DNA of 64,000 bases, from NCBI RefSeq assembly GCF_030348765.1, contig NZ_JAUCEU010000007.1:3841501-3905500 (forward strand). Reading direction: 5' to 3'. This DNA comes from Neobacillus sp. CF12. Its GTDB lineage: Bacteria > Bacillota > Bacilli > Bacillales > Cytobacillaceae. The notes under the pieces are model-generated. The model did no database searches, was not told the origin of the DNA, and worked only from the letters and a program-made list of their open reading frames with translations. Made by a program: the position numbers and the translations under genes. This document shows, piece after piece, positions 24,967 through 32,443 of this stretch. The number at the start of each line of letters is the position of its first letter. Position 1 is the stretch's first letter.

Positions 24967-26271
24967 ATGAATAAAATCGGAATGATTGCAGATGATTTAA
25001 CAGGTGCAAATGATAGTGGAGTACAGCTAGTGAAAAAAGGATTACGATCATCTGTTATTTTTGATTTACATCCACTACCTGCTGATCAAAGTGATATTGG
25101 GACCATTATCATTGACACAGATAGTCGAGATAAAAGTAAAAACAAAGCATATGAGGCTGTTCTAAAGGCATCTATGTTTTTAAAAGAGAATGGTTTTTCT
25201 CATATATATAAAAAGGTTGATTCCACTTTACGGGGAAATCTTGGTGTTGAAATTGAAGCAGTTACTACTGTTTTTGAACCCGACTTCTGCATTATTGCAC
25301 CAGCCTTCCCTCGGATTGGAAGAACGACAAAGAATGGGGTACATTATTTAAATGGAATTCCTCTTTCTGAAACAGAGATTGCCAAAGATCCAAAGTGTCC
25401 TGTTTTAGAATCTTCTCTTTGTGCATTACTTGAATCTCAATCCAGCGAAAAAGTAGGTCTTGTGAGAACAGGAGAGTTGGGTTTAGATTTAGAAATATGG
25501 AGATCAGAGCTAAACGATTGGCAGGAAAAAGGAGTTAGATGGTTGGTTTTTGATGTTGAAACAGACGAACATCTTGAGAGTATCGCTTCGAATATTTCAC
25601 AGATCACGAAGAATGTGGTTTGGGTAGGATCTGCTGGACTTGCAGAATATTTACCTGAAAAACTTGACCTTATCCACTCAGTTCCTGTTCAACCTGTTAA
25701 ATTAAATAATGAAAATATATTGGTTGTCTCCGGAAGCCTATCAAGTGTGACGAGAGTACAAATATCGAGATTACTAGAGATGAATACAATGATTGCAACT
25801 GAAGTAGACCCATTAACTGTTTTCACAGAGGATTATCAGTGGCAGAAATTCAAACAATCCTATATTAATAAACTAGTCTCAACCTATCAAGAAGGAAATA
25901 ATGCGGTTTTATTTGTGGACTCCTCTTCAGAAAACCGAAATAAAACGGCTGAAATTGGAAAACGACTCGGGCTTACTTCTTCAGAGGTAAGCAATAGAAT
26001 TTCGCAGGGCTTAGGTGAAATTGCAAGTGAGTTCTTGAAAAAATATATATTCGTTTCAGGTCTTGTGCTAACTGGTGGTGATACGGCAAAGGATGTTTGC
26101 CGTCAAATTGGTGCAAGTGGCTTAGAACTTTTAAAAGAAGTTGAGCCGGGTATACCACTTGGAAAGTTAGCAGGAGAATACGAATTATTTGCCATTACAA
26201 AAGCAGGTGCTTTTGGTAATGACCAATCCTTAGTCAATGCGGTTCTAAATCTGAAAGGAGAAAAAGAATGA
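24967..26271 (+). CDS. Four-carbon acid sugar kinase (DUF1537)
   Basis: 434 residues. N-terminal substrate domain with GMIADDLTGANDSGVQLVKKG and KKVDSTLRGN, and C-terminal nucleotide domain with VSGSLSSVTRVQ and LVLTGGDTAKDV, the pattern of DUF1537 kinases (DtnK, DenK, OtnK). These phosphorylate C4 acids such as D-threonate or D-erythronate at O-4; the exact acid cannot be told from sequence. GAGAGGAG lies six bases before ATG 24967. It follows the permease and overlaps pdxA2 by four bases. Confidence 0.9.
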   Translation: MNKIGMIADDLTGANDSGVQLVKKGLRSSVIFDLHPLPADQSDIGTIIIDTDSRDKSKNKAYEAVLKASMFLKENGFSHIYKKVDSTLRGNLGVEIEAVTTVFEPDFCIIAPAFPRIGRTTKNGVHYLNGIPLSETEIAKDPKCPVLESSLCALLESQSSEKVGLVRTGELGLDLEIWRSELNDWQEKGVRWLVFDVETDEHLESIASNISQITKNVVWVGSAGLAEYLPEKLDLIHSVPVQPVKLNNENILVVSGSLSSVTRVQISRLLEMNTMIATEVDPLTVFTEDYQWQKFKQSYINKLVSTYQEGNNAVLFVDSSSENRNKTAEIGKRLGLTSSEVSNRISQGLGEIASEFLKKYIFVSGLVLTGGDTAKDVCRQIGASGLELLKEVEPGIPLGKLAGEYELFAITKAGAFGNDQSLVNAVLNLKGEKE

Positions 26272-27266
26272 ATATGCTTCCGGTAGTAGGAATTACAATG
26301 GGGGACCCAGCTGGAGTTGGACCTGAAATTATCCTAAAAAGCTTAAATAATCAAGAAATCTATCAACAATGTCGTCCTTTTGTAATTGGGGATGCAAAAA
26401 TCCTTGATCGTGCTCAACAATTTGTTAATACTAATTTAGAAATTGTTAAGATTGATGAGGTAGAAGAAGCAGCCTTTGCTCCAGGCAAGGTTTATTGCCT
26501 TGACATGAATTTAGTTCCTGCAGATTTACCAATAGGCCAAGTTTCAGCAGAAGCTGGGCACGCAGCCTTTGAATTTTTAAAGAAGGCAATCGAACTTGCT
26601 AATGAAGGAAAGATTGATGCAATATGTACAGCACCTTTGAATAAAGAAGCATTGCATAAAGGTGGTCATATGTACCCTGGGCATACGGAGATTCTTGCAG
26701 AATTAACAAACACAACTGATTTCTCGATGATGTTATCTGCACCAAAATTGAAAGTTATCCATGTCACTACCCATGTAGGGATTATTGATGCGGTAAAAAT
26801 GATTAATCCAGACCGTGTCTATAAAGTGATTCAATTAGCTGATGAAACATTGAAAAAAGCAGGGTATTCAACACCTAGAATTGCGGTTTGTGGAATTAAT
26901 CCTCATGCAGGAGAAAATGGTTTATTTGGTTATGGGGAAGAAGAGGAAAAGGTTATTCCTGCTGTTGAAAAAGCGGTTAGTGAAGGAATCAATGTAGTAG
27001 GACCTCTGCCTGCAGATACACTATTTTTCAGAACGGTTCGCGGCGATTTTGATATCGTTGTAGCCATGTATCACGACCAAGGACATGGACCTGTCAAAGT
27101 ATTAGGACTTGATGCAGGTGTCAACATTACAGTTGGTTTACCTATCATCCGTACAAGCGTTGACCACGGAACCGCCTTTGATATTTCAGGTAAAGGAATC
27201 GCAGACGAAAAAAGCCTTCTAGAGGCAATTAGACAAGCGATTGAGCTAGCTCCAAAAAAGAAGTAA
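26268..27266 (+). CDS. pdxA2: 4-phosphoerythronate/threonate dehydrogenase PdxA2
   Basis: 332-residue PdxA-family NAD-dependent dehydrogenase: GITMGDPAGVGPEI at the N-terminus, metal ligands in MYPGHTEILAELT, YHDQGHGPVK and DHGTAFDISGKG. In operons with DUF1537 kinases the PdxA2 branch oxidises and decarboxylates the C4 acid 4-phosphate to dihydroxyacetone phosphate, rather than making pyridoxal phosphate. The 4-bp ATGA overlap with the kinase supports coupled catabolic expression. Confidence 0.9.
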   Translation: MNMLPVVGITMGDPAGVGPEIILKSLNNQEIYQQCRPFVIGDAKILDRAQQFVNTNLEIVKIDEVEEAAFAPGKVYCLDMNLVPADLPIGQVSAEAGHAAFEFLKKAIELANEGKIDAICTAPLNKEALHKGGHMYPGHTEILAELTNTTDFSMMLSAPKLKVIHVTTHVGIIDAVKMINPDRVYKVIQLADETLKKAGYSTPRIAVCGINPHAGENGLFGYGEEEEKVIPAVEKAVSEGINVVGPLPADTLFFRTVRGDFDIVVAMYHDQGHGPVKVLGLDAGVNITVGLPIIRTSVDHGTAFDISGKGIADEKSLLEAIRQAIELAPKKK

Positions 27267-27286
27267 TTGTTAGAGGATTTTGACGG

Positions 27287-27338
27287 AAGCTGATTTGAAA
27301 AAGTCATTGAATAATGGCTTTTTCGAATCAGCTTTTCT
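27287..27338 (+). terminator. Terminator of the C4-acid operon
   Basis: A stem of about 22 pairs from AAGCTGATT to AATCAGCTT (27287-27334), with a GAAT loop and T-rich tail. Confidence 0.9.
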
Positions 27339-27408
27339 TATATTTGTTTGCTGTTAAAGGCAGTAAATATCTAACTTAGTTGCCAAAAACATCATTTAGA
27401 TCCATCAA

Positions 27409-27440
27409 GGTGAACCATACCATAAATAGTAGCGGTTTTA
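27409..27440 (+). repeat. att-like repeat R5
   Basis: GGTGAACC, ATACCATAAATAG and TAGCGGTTTTA: close to R0, and its right half is even nearer to the Staphylococcus SCC site. The left flank TCAA is shared with R6. Confidence 0.8.
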
Positions 27441-27481
27441 CAGATTAATGAGGTATCACCAAACCTTTTTCTTGATACAAC

Positions 27482-27521
27482 AAAAAAAGGGGCTATCACA
27501 AAAAAGTTTTGTGATAGCCCC
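27482..27521 (-). terminator. Terminator for the SMP-30 remnant
   Basis: Perfect 15-bp stem GGGGCTATCACAAAA/TTTTGTGATAGCCCC. On the minus strand it is followed by seven Ts. Confidence 0.8.
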
Positions 27522-27607
27522 AGAAAACCTGAGAGTCTTTTATAGAAGGGAAAAACTATTATTTTCTGTCTATAATTTTTCCATAAAGACCTCTATCATT
27601 GATAGTT

Positions 27608-28093
27608 CTATTGTAACCCGTAAGGCTGCAAACCTTCCTTTTTGACCTTAATGCGCCAGACTTCATTTTTCAATGACTCTGTTACAAAAAGGTATCCATT
27701 ATGAAAAGTAGATTGGTGGTAAAAGTCCCTTCATCCTTAGGCAGGCGAATGGTACCTTATTTAAATCCACTTGCATCAAGTACGACAATTTTCACCAACT
27801 TGGAAATGGGCTACATAAAGATTACCCTCCGTATCGACGGCTAAACCATCTGGACCGATTCCGCCTTCAAATTGACCGAAGACAAATGGCGTTTCACGCG
27901 CGTCTTTAGCATTCTTTGAAGGTACAGAGATAATTCTGTTTGTAGCGAATTCAGAGATATAAACACGTTGGCCGTTCGCTGAAATCGCAATCCCATTTGG
28001 ATAAGCAATCCCTTCTTGAAAAAGTTGTAATTCTGAACCATCTGGCGGCAGGTAGAAGACACGACCTATTGGTTGCGTTGCACTAGATCCCAT
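27608..28093 (-). pseudogene. SMP-30/gluconolactonase-like protein, truncated and frameshifted
   Basis: Minus strand: the first frame gives QPIGRVFYLPPDGSELQL, PNGIAISANGQRVYISEF and GPDGLAVDTEGNLYVAHF (28093 to about 27800), blades of an SMP-30-type beta-propeller. A frameshift follows, with IVVLDASGF in another frame, and then TIRLPKDEGTFTTNLLF and LKNEVWRIKV in a third, ending with a stop at 27608. The N-terminal third is absent. The parent probably hydrolysed a sugar lactone. Confidence 0.8.
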
Positions 28094-28321
28094 TGGCTTT
28101 TGTTACACTAAGAGTTTTAGACTGTAGTACTGGATGGAATTGTATAAGTGGGTGGAAGGAAAGTAAACCAAGAAAATGAGGATAGAGGGCTCGGGGTTGC
28201 GATTCCAATCAGGTAATTTTTGCAACATTTAAGACTTTTAATATGGATAACGATCTTTCTTAATGATCCTTGGGGAATAGGGGATTATGTAATTTAACAT
28301 AATCCCGGTATTGTTTTATTG
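28094..28321. other. Intergenic region with hairpin 28276-28311
   Basis: About 230 bases without a gene. GGGATTATGT (28281) pairs with ACATAATCCC (28297-28306), extended by AATA/TATT. It lies at the 3' end of the oxygenase gene but lacks a T run on the minus strand. Confidence 0.5.
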
Positions 28322-29440
28322 TTACACTATTTTTTCCTCAATCCCCCATACCTTCCGAAGTTCGGTTGGTATGAGAAATGGGGTATATTCATAATCGGTC
28401 ATGGCAAGTGACTGGCGCTTAATTAAGGCTAACCCAAGCCGATTGACCATACTCCCAAAAAAGCCCGTATAGTCTGAATCAAGGAAAAAACCCATTAACT
28501 CTTTATATTTCATAAGGTTTTGCCAATTGGAGTGCGGAACTTCCATCCAGTCTGCTATTTCGTCCCCTACGGTTTCTCGAATTAGAGCAGGGATTATGTT
28601 GTCAAACACCTGACCGGGAATGAGACCTGCATGAAACTCAATTAGAGCACGAGTCATTTGGATCCCTTCAGGAGAAGGTCCATGATGTCTTTTTTTAATC
28701 ATTTTCTCCAACTGAATTGCTTCTTCCATGGTTTCTGGAATAATATCTTTCCGAACTCCCAGCATGATTCCGACGATTTTCCAAAAGTACAAGTAATCTT
28801 CCGCCTGTTTTTCTGTTACTTTCATACCTAAATGGCGAAGCCCACCTATGATGACAATGGAAAAGGTTAATAGGGTACCAAGCAGATCCTCCTGACAGAT
28901 GGGGATGCCATTTTCTTCTTCATCCCATCTGCCGGTCTTTTGAACCAAATGCCGAATGGCTGAATGCATTAAACGGACTTTTTGAATGGCTTTGATACCT
29001 TGTCCCCCAGATTCAAGTCCACCTGGCGCCATGACATGAAGAACAAATTGCCCTGTTTCAGCTATCCTGCGGTATGCATTTTGACCTAAACGATAACTGA
29101 ATGTAAGGACCTTAACCCCTTTACGTGCTGCGTAGCAATTCACAAGTGAGGATGTTGATAATAAGAAGGTGATGGCAATGCCATGTTCCCGAAATAAATC
29201 AGTTGCGTTTCTTATTCTGGCCAAGTCCACGCCTTCTGGGCAATAAGCTGTATCCTTTAGCCAAAATTCTATGGTATCAGGTAGCTCTTCCGGATACTCT
29301 TGGTCATTGTACATTAATTGCTTCAACAAATTATTTATGGAGCTAATCTGACTGTTCTTGAACAATTCTTCAATTATTCGGTCCGGTACTGGATCGCCTT
29401 CCATCCGTAACTTCTCCAAAAACTCGTCTGTATATAACAT
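28322..29440 (-). CDS. MpaB/rubber-oxygenase-like protein (DUF2236)
   Basis: 372-residue mostly helical protein resembling the MpaB/latex-clearing protein (Lcp) catalytic domain: TFLLSTSSLVNCYAARKGVK, and the VRLMHSAIRHLV helix carrying the R-x-x-H-x-x-x-R signature whose His binds haem in Lcp. No signal peptide is seen. The substrate is unknown; members are haem-dependent oxygenases or uncharacterised. AGGGGGAAAG precedes the ATG. It is the only intact gene of cassette 6. Confidence 0.8.
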   Translation of the reverse strand: MLYTDEFLEKLRMEGDPVPDRIIEELFKNSQISSINNLLKQLMYNDQEYPEELPDTIEFWLKDTAYCPEGVDLARIRNATDLFREHGIAITFLLSTSSLVNCYAARKGVKVLTFSYRLGQNAYRRIAETGQFVLHVMAPGGLESGGQGIKAIQKVRLMHSAIRHLVQKTGRWDEEENGIPICQEDLLGTLLTFSIVIIGGLRHLGMKVTEKQAEDYLYFWKIVGIMLGVRKDIIPETMEEAIQLEKMIKKRHHGPSPEGIQMTRALIEFHAGLIPGQVFDNIIPALIRETVGDEIADWMEVPHSNWQNLMKYKELMGFFLDSDYTGFFGSMVNRLGLALIKRQSLAMTDYEYTPFLIPTELRKVWGIEEKIV

Positions 29441-29546
29441 CTCTTTCCCCCTCTTACTATTCCCTGGTAGATTAAAAGACTTGAAACATTAGATATATAT
29501 TCCTACTAATATGAAAACATGATGCATGGTAATTGAGTGGTGTCAA

Positions 29547-29586
29547 GGTGAACTCTATCATTTTGATATCCGAGTAATGAGGTTTT
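29547..29586 (+). repeat. att-like repeat R6 (with insertion)
   Basis: GGTGAAC..CTATCAT is followed by about 11 extra bases (TTTGATATCCG), then AGTAATGAGGTTTTC. It is recognisable but interrupted. The left flank TCAA is as in R5. Confidence 0.6.
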
Positions 29587-29786
29587 CTGTTTTCAGCTTG
29601 TCTATGACATCGCATATTTCGTCATCAACCTCATGACAACTAATGAGAATTTCCTCTTCCAGTTCTTTATAATTTCTTCTATTGAAATTTTCATACTCAT
29701 CACCTACGAAAATTCAAAATAACGTTTTTCCTAATTTTATCAAATCGCCTCTATTAATAAAATTATGATTGTTCAAATTTTGTAAG

Positions 29787-29838
29787 AACTGCTGGTTAAA
29801 CAGGTGGGGTGAACCGTGTCATAAATAGAGACAAAAAA
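29787..29838 (+). repeat. att-like repeat R7 (last copy)
   Basis: Left arm ACTGCTGGTTAAACAGGTGG, then GGTGAACCGTGTCATAAA and TAGAGACAAAA. It matches R1-R3 on the left and R0 through CATAAATAGAG. Its right end merges into the serA terminator, marking the boundary with the flanking chromosome. Confidence 0.75.
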
Positions 29839-29870
29839 ATGGAGCCAGTATTGAAACTTGGCTCCATTTT
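29836..29870 (-). terminator. Terminator of serA
   Basis: AAAATGGAGCCA/TGGCTCCATTTT stem. On the minus strand it runs into a seven-T tract that overlaps repeat R7. Confidence 0.85.
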
Positions 29871-29902
29871 CATGGAAACTTAACTTATTTCCTCTTTGAT
29901 GT

Positions 29903-31102
29903 TTAAATAATACGAGCGATAACCATGCCAGGAATTTGTTTGATTCTTTCCTCTAATGCCGGAATAACATCATCACTCACTTTATTATCAATGTCAATCA
30001 TTGTATATGCATAATCCCCACGGCTTCTGTTGACCATGTCGGCAATGTTTAAATGATAACTAGATATTGCGGATGTAATCTGTCCGACCATGTTTGGAAC
30101 ATTGTGGTGAAATGCCAATACTCGCTGCTTTCCTGTATAAGGAAGGTAAGTATTTGGGAAATTCACTGAGTTTTTAATGTTTCCTGTTTCTAAAAATTCC
30201 TTTACCTGACGAGCCGCCATTATTGCACAATTTTCCTCTGATTCTTGTGAAGAGGCACCTAAGTGCGGAATCGGAATGGTATTTTTCATTTTCAGCACAT
30301 TTTCATTCGGGAAGTCTGTAATGTATTTCCCAACTACCCCGCTTTCGAGAGCTGCTGCCATGTCTTTTTCATTCACAAGCTCGCCACGTGAGAAGTTTAA
30401 AATATGAACACCCGGCTTCATTATGCTGAATGTGGCTGCGTTAAACATTTCTCTTGTATTCTCAGTAAAGGGTACGTGTACAGTAATATAATCAGATTCT
30501 GAGAACAACTGTTCAATTGTTACTGCACGTTGTACATTGCGTGACAAATTCCAAGCCGTGTCGACAGAGATAAACGGGTCAAAACCGATCACATCCATAT
30601 CTAAATCAAGCGCGTCATTCGCTACAAGGGCACCAATTGCTCCTAAACCAATGACACCTAAAGTTTTACCTTTAATTTCTTTTCCTACAAACTGTTTTTT
30701 TCCAGCTTCCACTAGCTTTGGAATTTGGCCGCCTTCACCATCCAATGCTTTAACCCAAGCAATACCGTCAAAAAGATTGCGGGAAGAAGATATTAATGAA
30801 GTTAACACTATTTCTTTTACGGCATTGGCATTCGCCCCAGGAGTATTAAATACAACGATCCCTTGCTCTGTACATTTTTCTATCGGAATATTATTCACAC
30901 CTGCTCCAGCTCTTGCGATTGCCTTTAGATTATCGCCAATTTCTACTGCGTGCATATTAAAGCTGCGAACAAGGATAGCATCGGGATTATCACTGCCGTT
31001 GTCAATCTCAAAGTTGCCTTTATTTAATACTTTTAGCCCAGTTTCTGCAATATTATTAAGTGTTTTGATAGATTTCACTTTTTCTAGAGTGATTGTGTTC
31101 AT
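29903..31102 (-). CDS. serA: D-3-phosphoglycerate dehydrogenase
   Basis: First enzyme of serine synthesis, here a compact 399-residue form. Substrate domain with VRSFNMHAVEI and ARAGAGVNNIPIEKC; NAD domain with GVIGLGAIGALVAND; catalytic Arg/Glu/His in NFSRGELVN, DFPNE and PHLGASSQESEENC; C-terminal ACT domain (NMVGQITSAISSYHLNIADM). The ATG at 31102 follows TAGGAGG; longer frames would translate the riboswitch. Expression is probably controlled by the ZTP-type riboswitch and terminator upstream. Confidence 0.93.
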   Translation of the reverse strand: MNTITLEKVKSIKTLNNIAETGLKVLNKGNFEIDNGSDNPDAILVRSFNMHAVEIGDNLKAIARAGAGVNNIPIEKCTEQGIVVFNTPGANANAVKEIVLTSLISSSRNLFDGIAWVKALDGEGGQIPKLVEAGKKQFVGKEIKGKTLGVIGLGAIGALVANDALDLDMDVIGFDPFISVDTAWNLSRNVQRAVTIEQLFSESDYITVHVPFTENTREMFNAATFSIMKPGVHILNFSRGELVNEKDMAAALESGVVGKYITDFPNENVLKMKNTIPIPHLGASSQESEENCAIMAARQVKEFLETGNIKNSVNFPNTYLPYTGKQRVLAFHHNVPNMVGQITSAISSYHLNIADMVNRSRGDYAYTMIDIDNKVSDDVIPALEERIKQIPGMVIARII

Positions 31103-31138
31103 GATTTTCCTCCTACTATTTTGCCTTAATAAACAGAA

Positions 31139-31236
31139 AGAGGTAAGGGATATAATTCCCTTACCTCTGCCCAGGCGAACGGCTGCGACACCATGTGCTC
31201 CCTCGCGGTTATCCGCGTTTCGCCAGTTACACATGG
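31139..31236 (-). ncRNA. ZTP (pfl) riboswitch with terminator platform upstream of serA
   Basis: On the minus strand ACCATGTG (31229-31236) pairs with CACATGGT (31190-31197), enclosing AACTGGCGA and GGGAGC. Downstream come CAGCCG and CGCCTGGGCA, the conserved pseudoknot portion of the ZTP/pfl aptamer. A perfect 12-bp stem AGAGGTAAGGGA/TCCCTTACCTCT (31139-31168) with a T-rich tail follows as expression platform. ZTP riboswitches report folate/purine one-carbon stress and are known before one-carbon genes; serine supplies those carbons. Confidence 0.85.
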
Positions 31237-31319
31237 TCTTTTTAATTTATTTTATATTATCATAATCATATGGAAATCGCACGACTTTTTTTTCGACGCT
31301 CCTTGGTGATTAAAAAAAT

Positions 31320-31356
31320 AACAGCACTCACTCTAATTTGAGGGCGGAGTGCTGTT
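31320..31356 (-). terminator. Terminator after the 31365 gene
   Basis: AACAGCACTC/GAGTGCTGTT stem. On the minus strand it is followed by ATTTTTTTAA. Confidence 0.85.
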
Positions 31357-31364
31357 TGCTTAAC

Positions 31365-31838
31365 TTAATATTCACCTTTAATGACAAAAAATGAACCCCG
31401 AATGGTTCCTGCTAGTTTTGATTTCTGCCTAGCAAACTTAAACTTACCTTCTAACTCTTTTGGTACCTCCATCCCCTCAGAAAGCTTAAAACCAACAGCA
31501 CGTTTCGGCTTAGGACCATCAACCGTATACAGGACGTTGACTTCAAGACCATCCTCATAAAAGACGAAAGCCCAATTGATATTTTCCACTTGAAAACGCG
31601 ACGTTTCTAAAGGTTTAGCTGCAAACTCAATATCACGTTCTTTTTTTAAAATTTGATTCACATAATCAAGGGTATCCTGGCTTTCGCTTGCTGGGACAAC
31701 TGTAAATTCATGCTTATATTTGTTCATAAAGTAACGGGCTTCATTTGCGCGTAAACCAGCAAGAGCATCTACTACTGGTGAAGACTCTAGACCAACCTTA
31801 GAAACATTTTTAAAATCAACGATATAGGACATTTCCAC
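31365..31838 (-). CDS. Conserved hypothetical protein, sometimes called phage-tail-like
   Basis: 157-residue soluble protein, start MEMSYIVDFKNVSKVGLES, with no signal peptide or membrane segment. It resembles small Firmicute proteins often auto-annotated as phage tail protein, but no phage gene is nearby, so I give no function. Repeated beta-strand character is visible (FVFYEDGLEVNVLYTV). It lies 15 bases after the GyrI-like gene, and both are divergent from a WYL regulator, suggesting a small stress-response operon. Confidence 0.7.
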   Translation of the reverse strand: MEMSYIVDFKNVSKVGLESSPVVDALAGLRANEARYFMNKYKHEFTVVPASESQDTLDYVNQILKKERDIEFAAKPLETSRFQVENINWAFVFYEDGLEVNVLYTVDGPKPKRAVGFKLSEGMEVPKELEGKFKFARQKSKLAGTIRGSFFVIKGEY

Positions 31839-31853
31839 CCTCCTTATATCTTT

Positions 31854-32339
31854 TTATTTCCTAACTACTGGAATCCACATTTCACCAAAAATTAAGCCAT
31901 TTCGCTGCCCCATCTCAACACTTGCATTTGGTCCACCAACATAGGCAACATCCTTTGCTTCTGGCAGGACTTGACCGAAGGCAATGCCAGTAAGTAAATT
32001 GCTTAACTCTTCAGAAGTTTCCGCTTCACCCTTCACAACGATGTATTCCCCTTTTGGAAATTGAATTACTCTTGTTGCTTCCGGTAGCGTCTTTTCTGTC
32101 ATGACGCCAGCATAGTGCATCATCTTGTTATTCACCGCTTCGTTCACGGTAAAAATGTAGTCATTTGTGGCTACGGTTTTTAAGGTGTCAAGCGTTCCAT
32201 CTTGTTTAACTGCCTGCCAAAAGTCTGACTTTTCCTTCATTATGCCAACATAGTCTGTGTAATCGCTTTTAAGTTCGGTCCCAAAACCTAGAACAGTAAA
32301 GCTATCTTTTTCTTCTAGAGTATAATTTGTCATATTCAA
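31854..32339 (-). CDS. GyrI-like effector-binding domain protein
   Basis: 161-residue stand-alone effector-binding protein (GyrI-like, SOUL-type fold): YTLEEKDSFTVLGFGTEL at the start, RVIQFPKGEYIVVKGEA in the middle, and FGEMWIPVVRK as the usual C-terminal strand. It lacks a DNA-binding domain, so it probably binds or sequesters a small ligand. AAGGAAGG precedes the ATG. It is first gene of a two-gene unit divergent from the WYL regulator at 32444. Confidence 0.8.
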   Translation of the reverse strand: MNMTNYTLEEKDSFTVLGFGTELKSDYTDYVGIMKEKSDFWQAVKQDGTLDTLKTVATNDYIFTVNEAVNNKMMHYAGVMTEKTLPEATRVIQFPKGEYIVVKGEAETSEELSNLLTGIAFGQVLPEAKDVAYVGGPNASVEMGQRNGLIFGEMWIPVVRK

Positions 32340-32443
32340 AACCTTCCTTTTTATAAAATTTAATCAAATGATTTATCTCTACACTTGATAGGTTTATAAT
32401 AGCCTTAAATCATGTCAAAAAATGATACTGTTTAGGAGTCTCA

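Larger units (their letters stand above)
29441..29902. other. Cassette 7 remnant between R6 and R7, no intact gene
   Basis: About 460 bases holding repeats R6 and R7. Between them a minus-strand open stretch (about 29712 to 29570) reads YENFNRRNYKELEEEIL and CHEVDDEICDVIDKLK. It looks coding but has no clear in-frame start, so it may be a gene tail. The overlapping frame ATGAGTATGAAA gives only a ~33-residue peptide. Confidence 0.5.

Noticed and set aside
27448..27645. 65-codon plus-strand frame after R5
   Set aside because: It runs through the 15-bp terminator stem and the C-terminal end of the SMP-30 remnant; there is no ribosome binding site or domain.
14319..29838. Ccr-type serine recombinase or transposase that could mobilise the cassettes
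   Set aside because: I looked for large serine recombinase, tyrosine recombinase and DDE transposase genes and saw none in the window; any enzyme must be elsewhere or lost.
31103..31234. N-terminal extension of serA
   Set aside because: It translates the ZTP aptamer and terminator. The ATG at 31102 has TAGGAGG and matches the family length.
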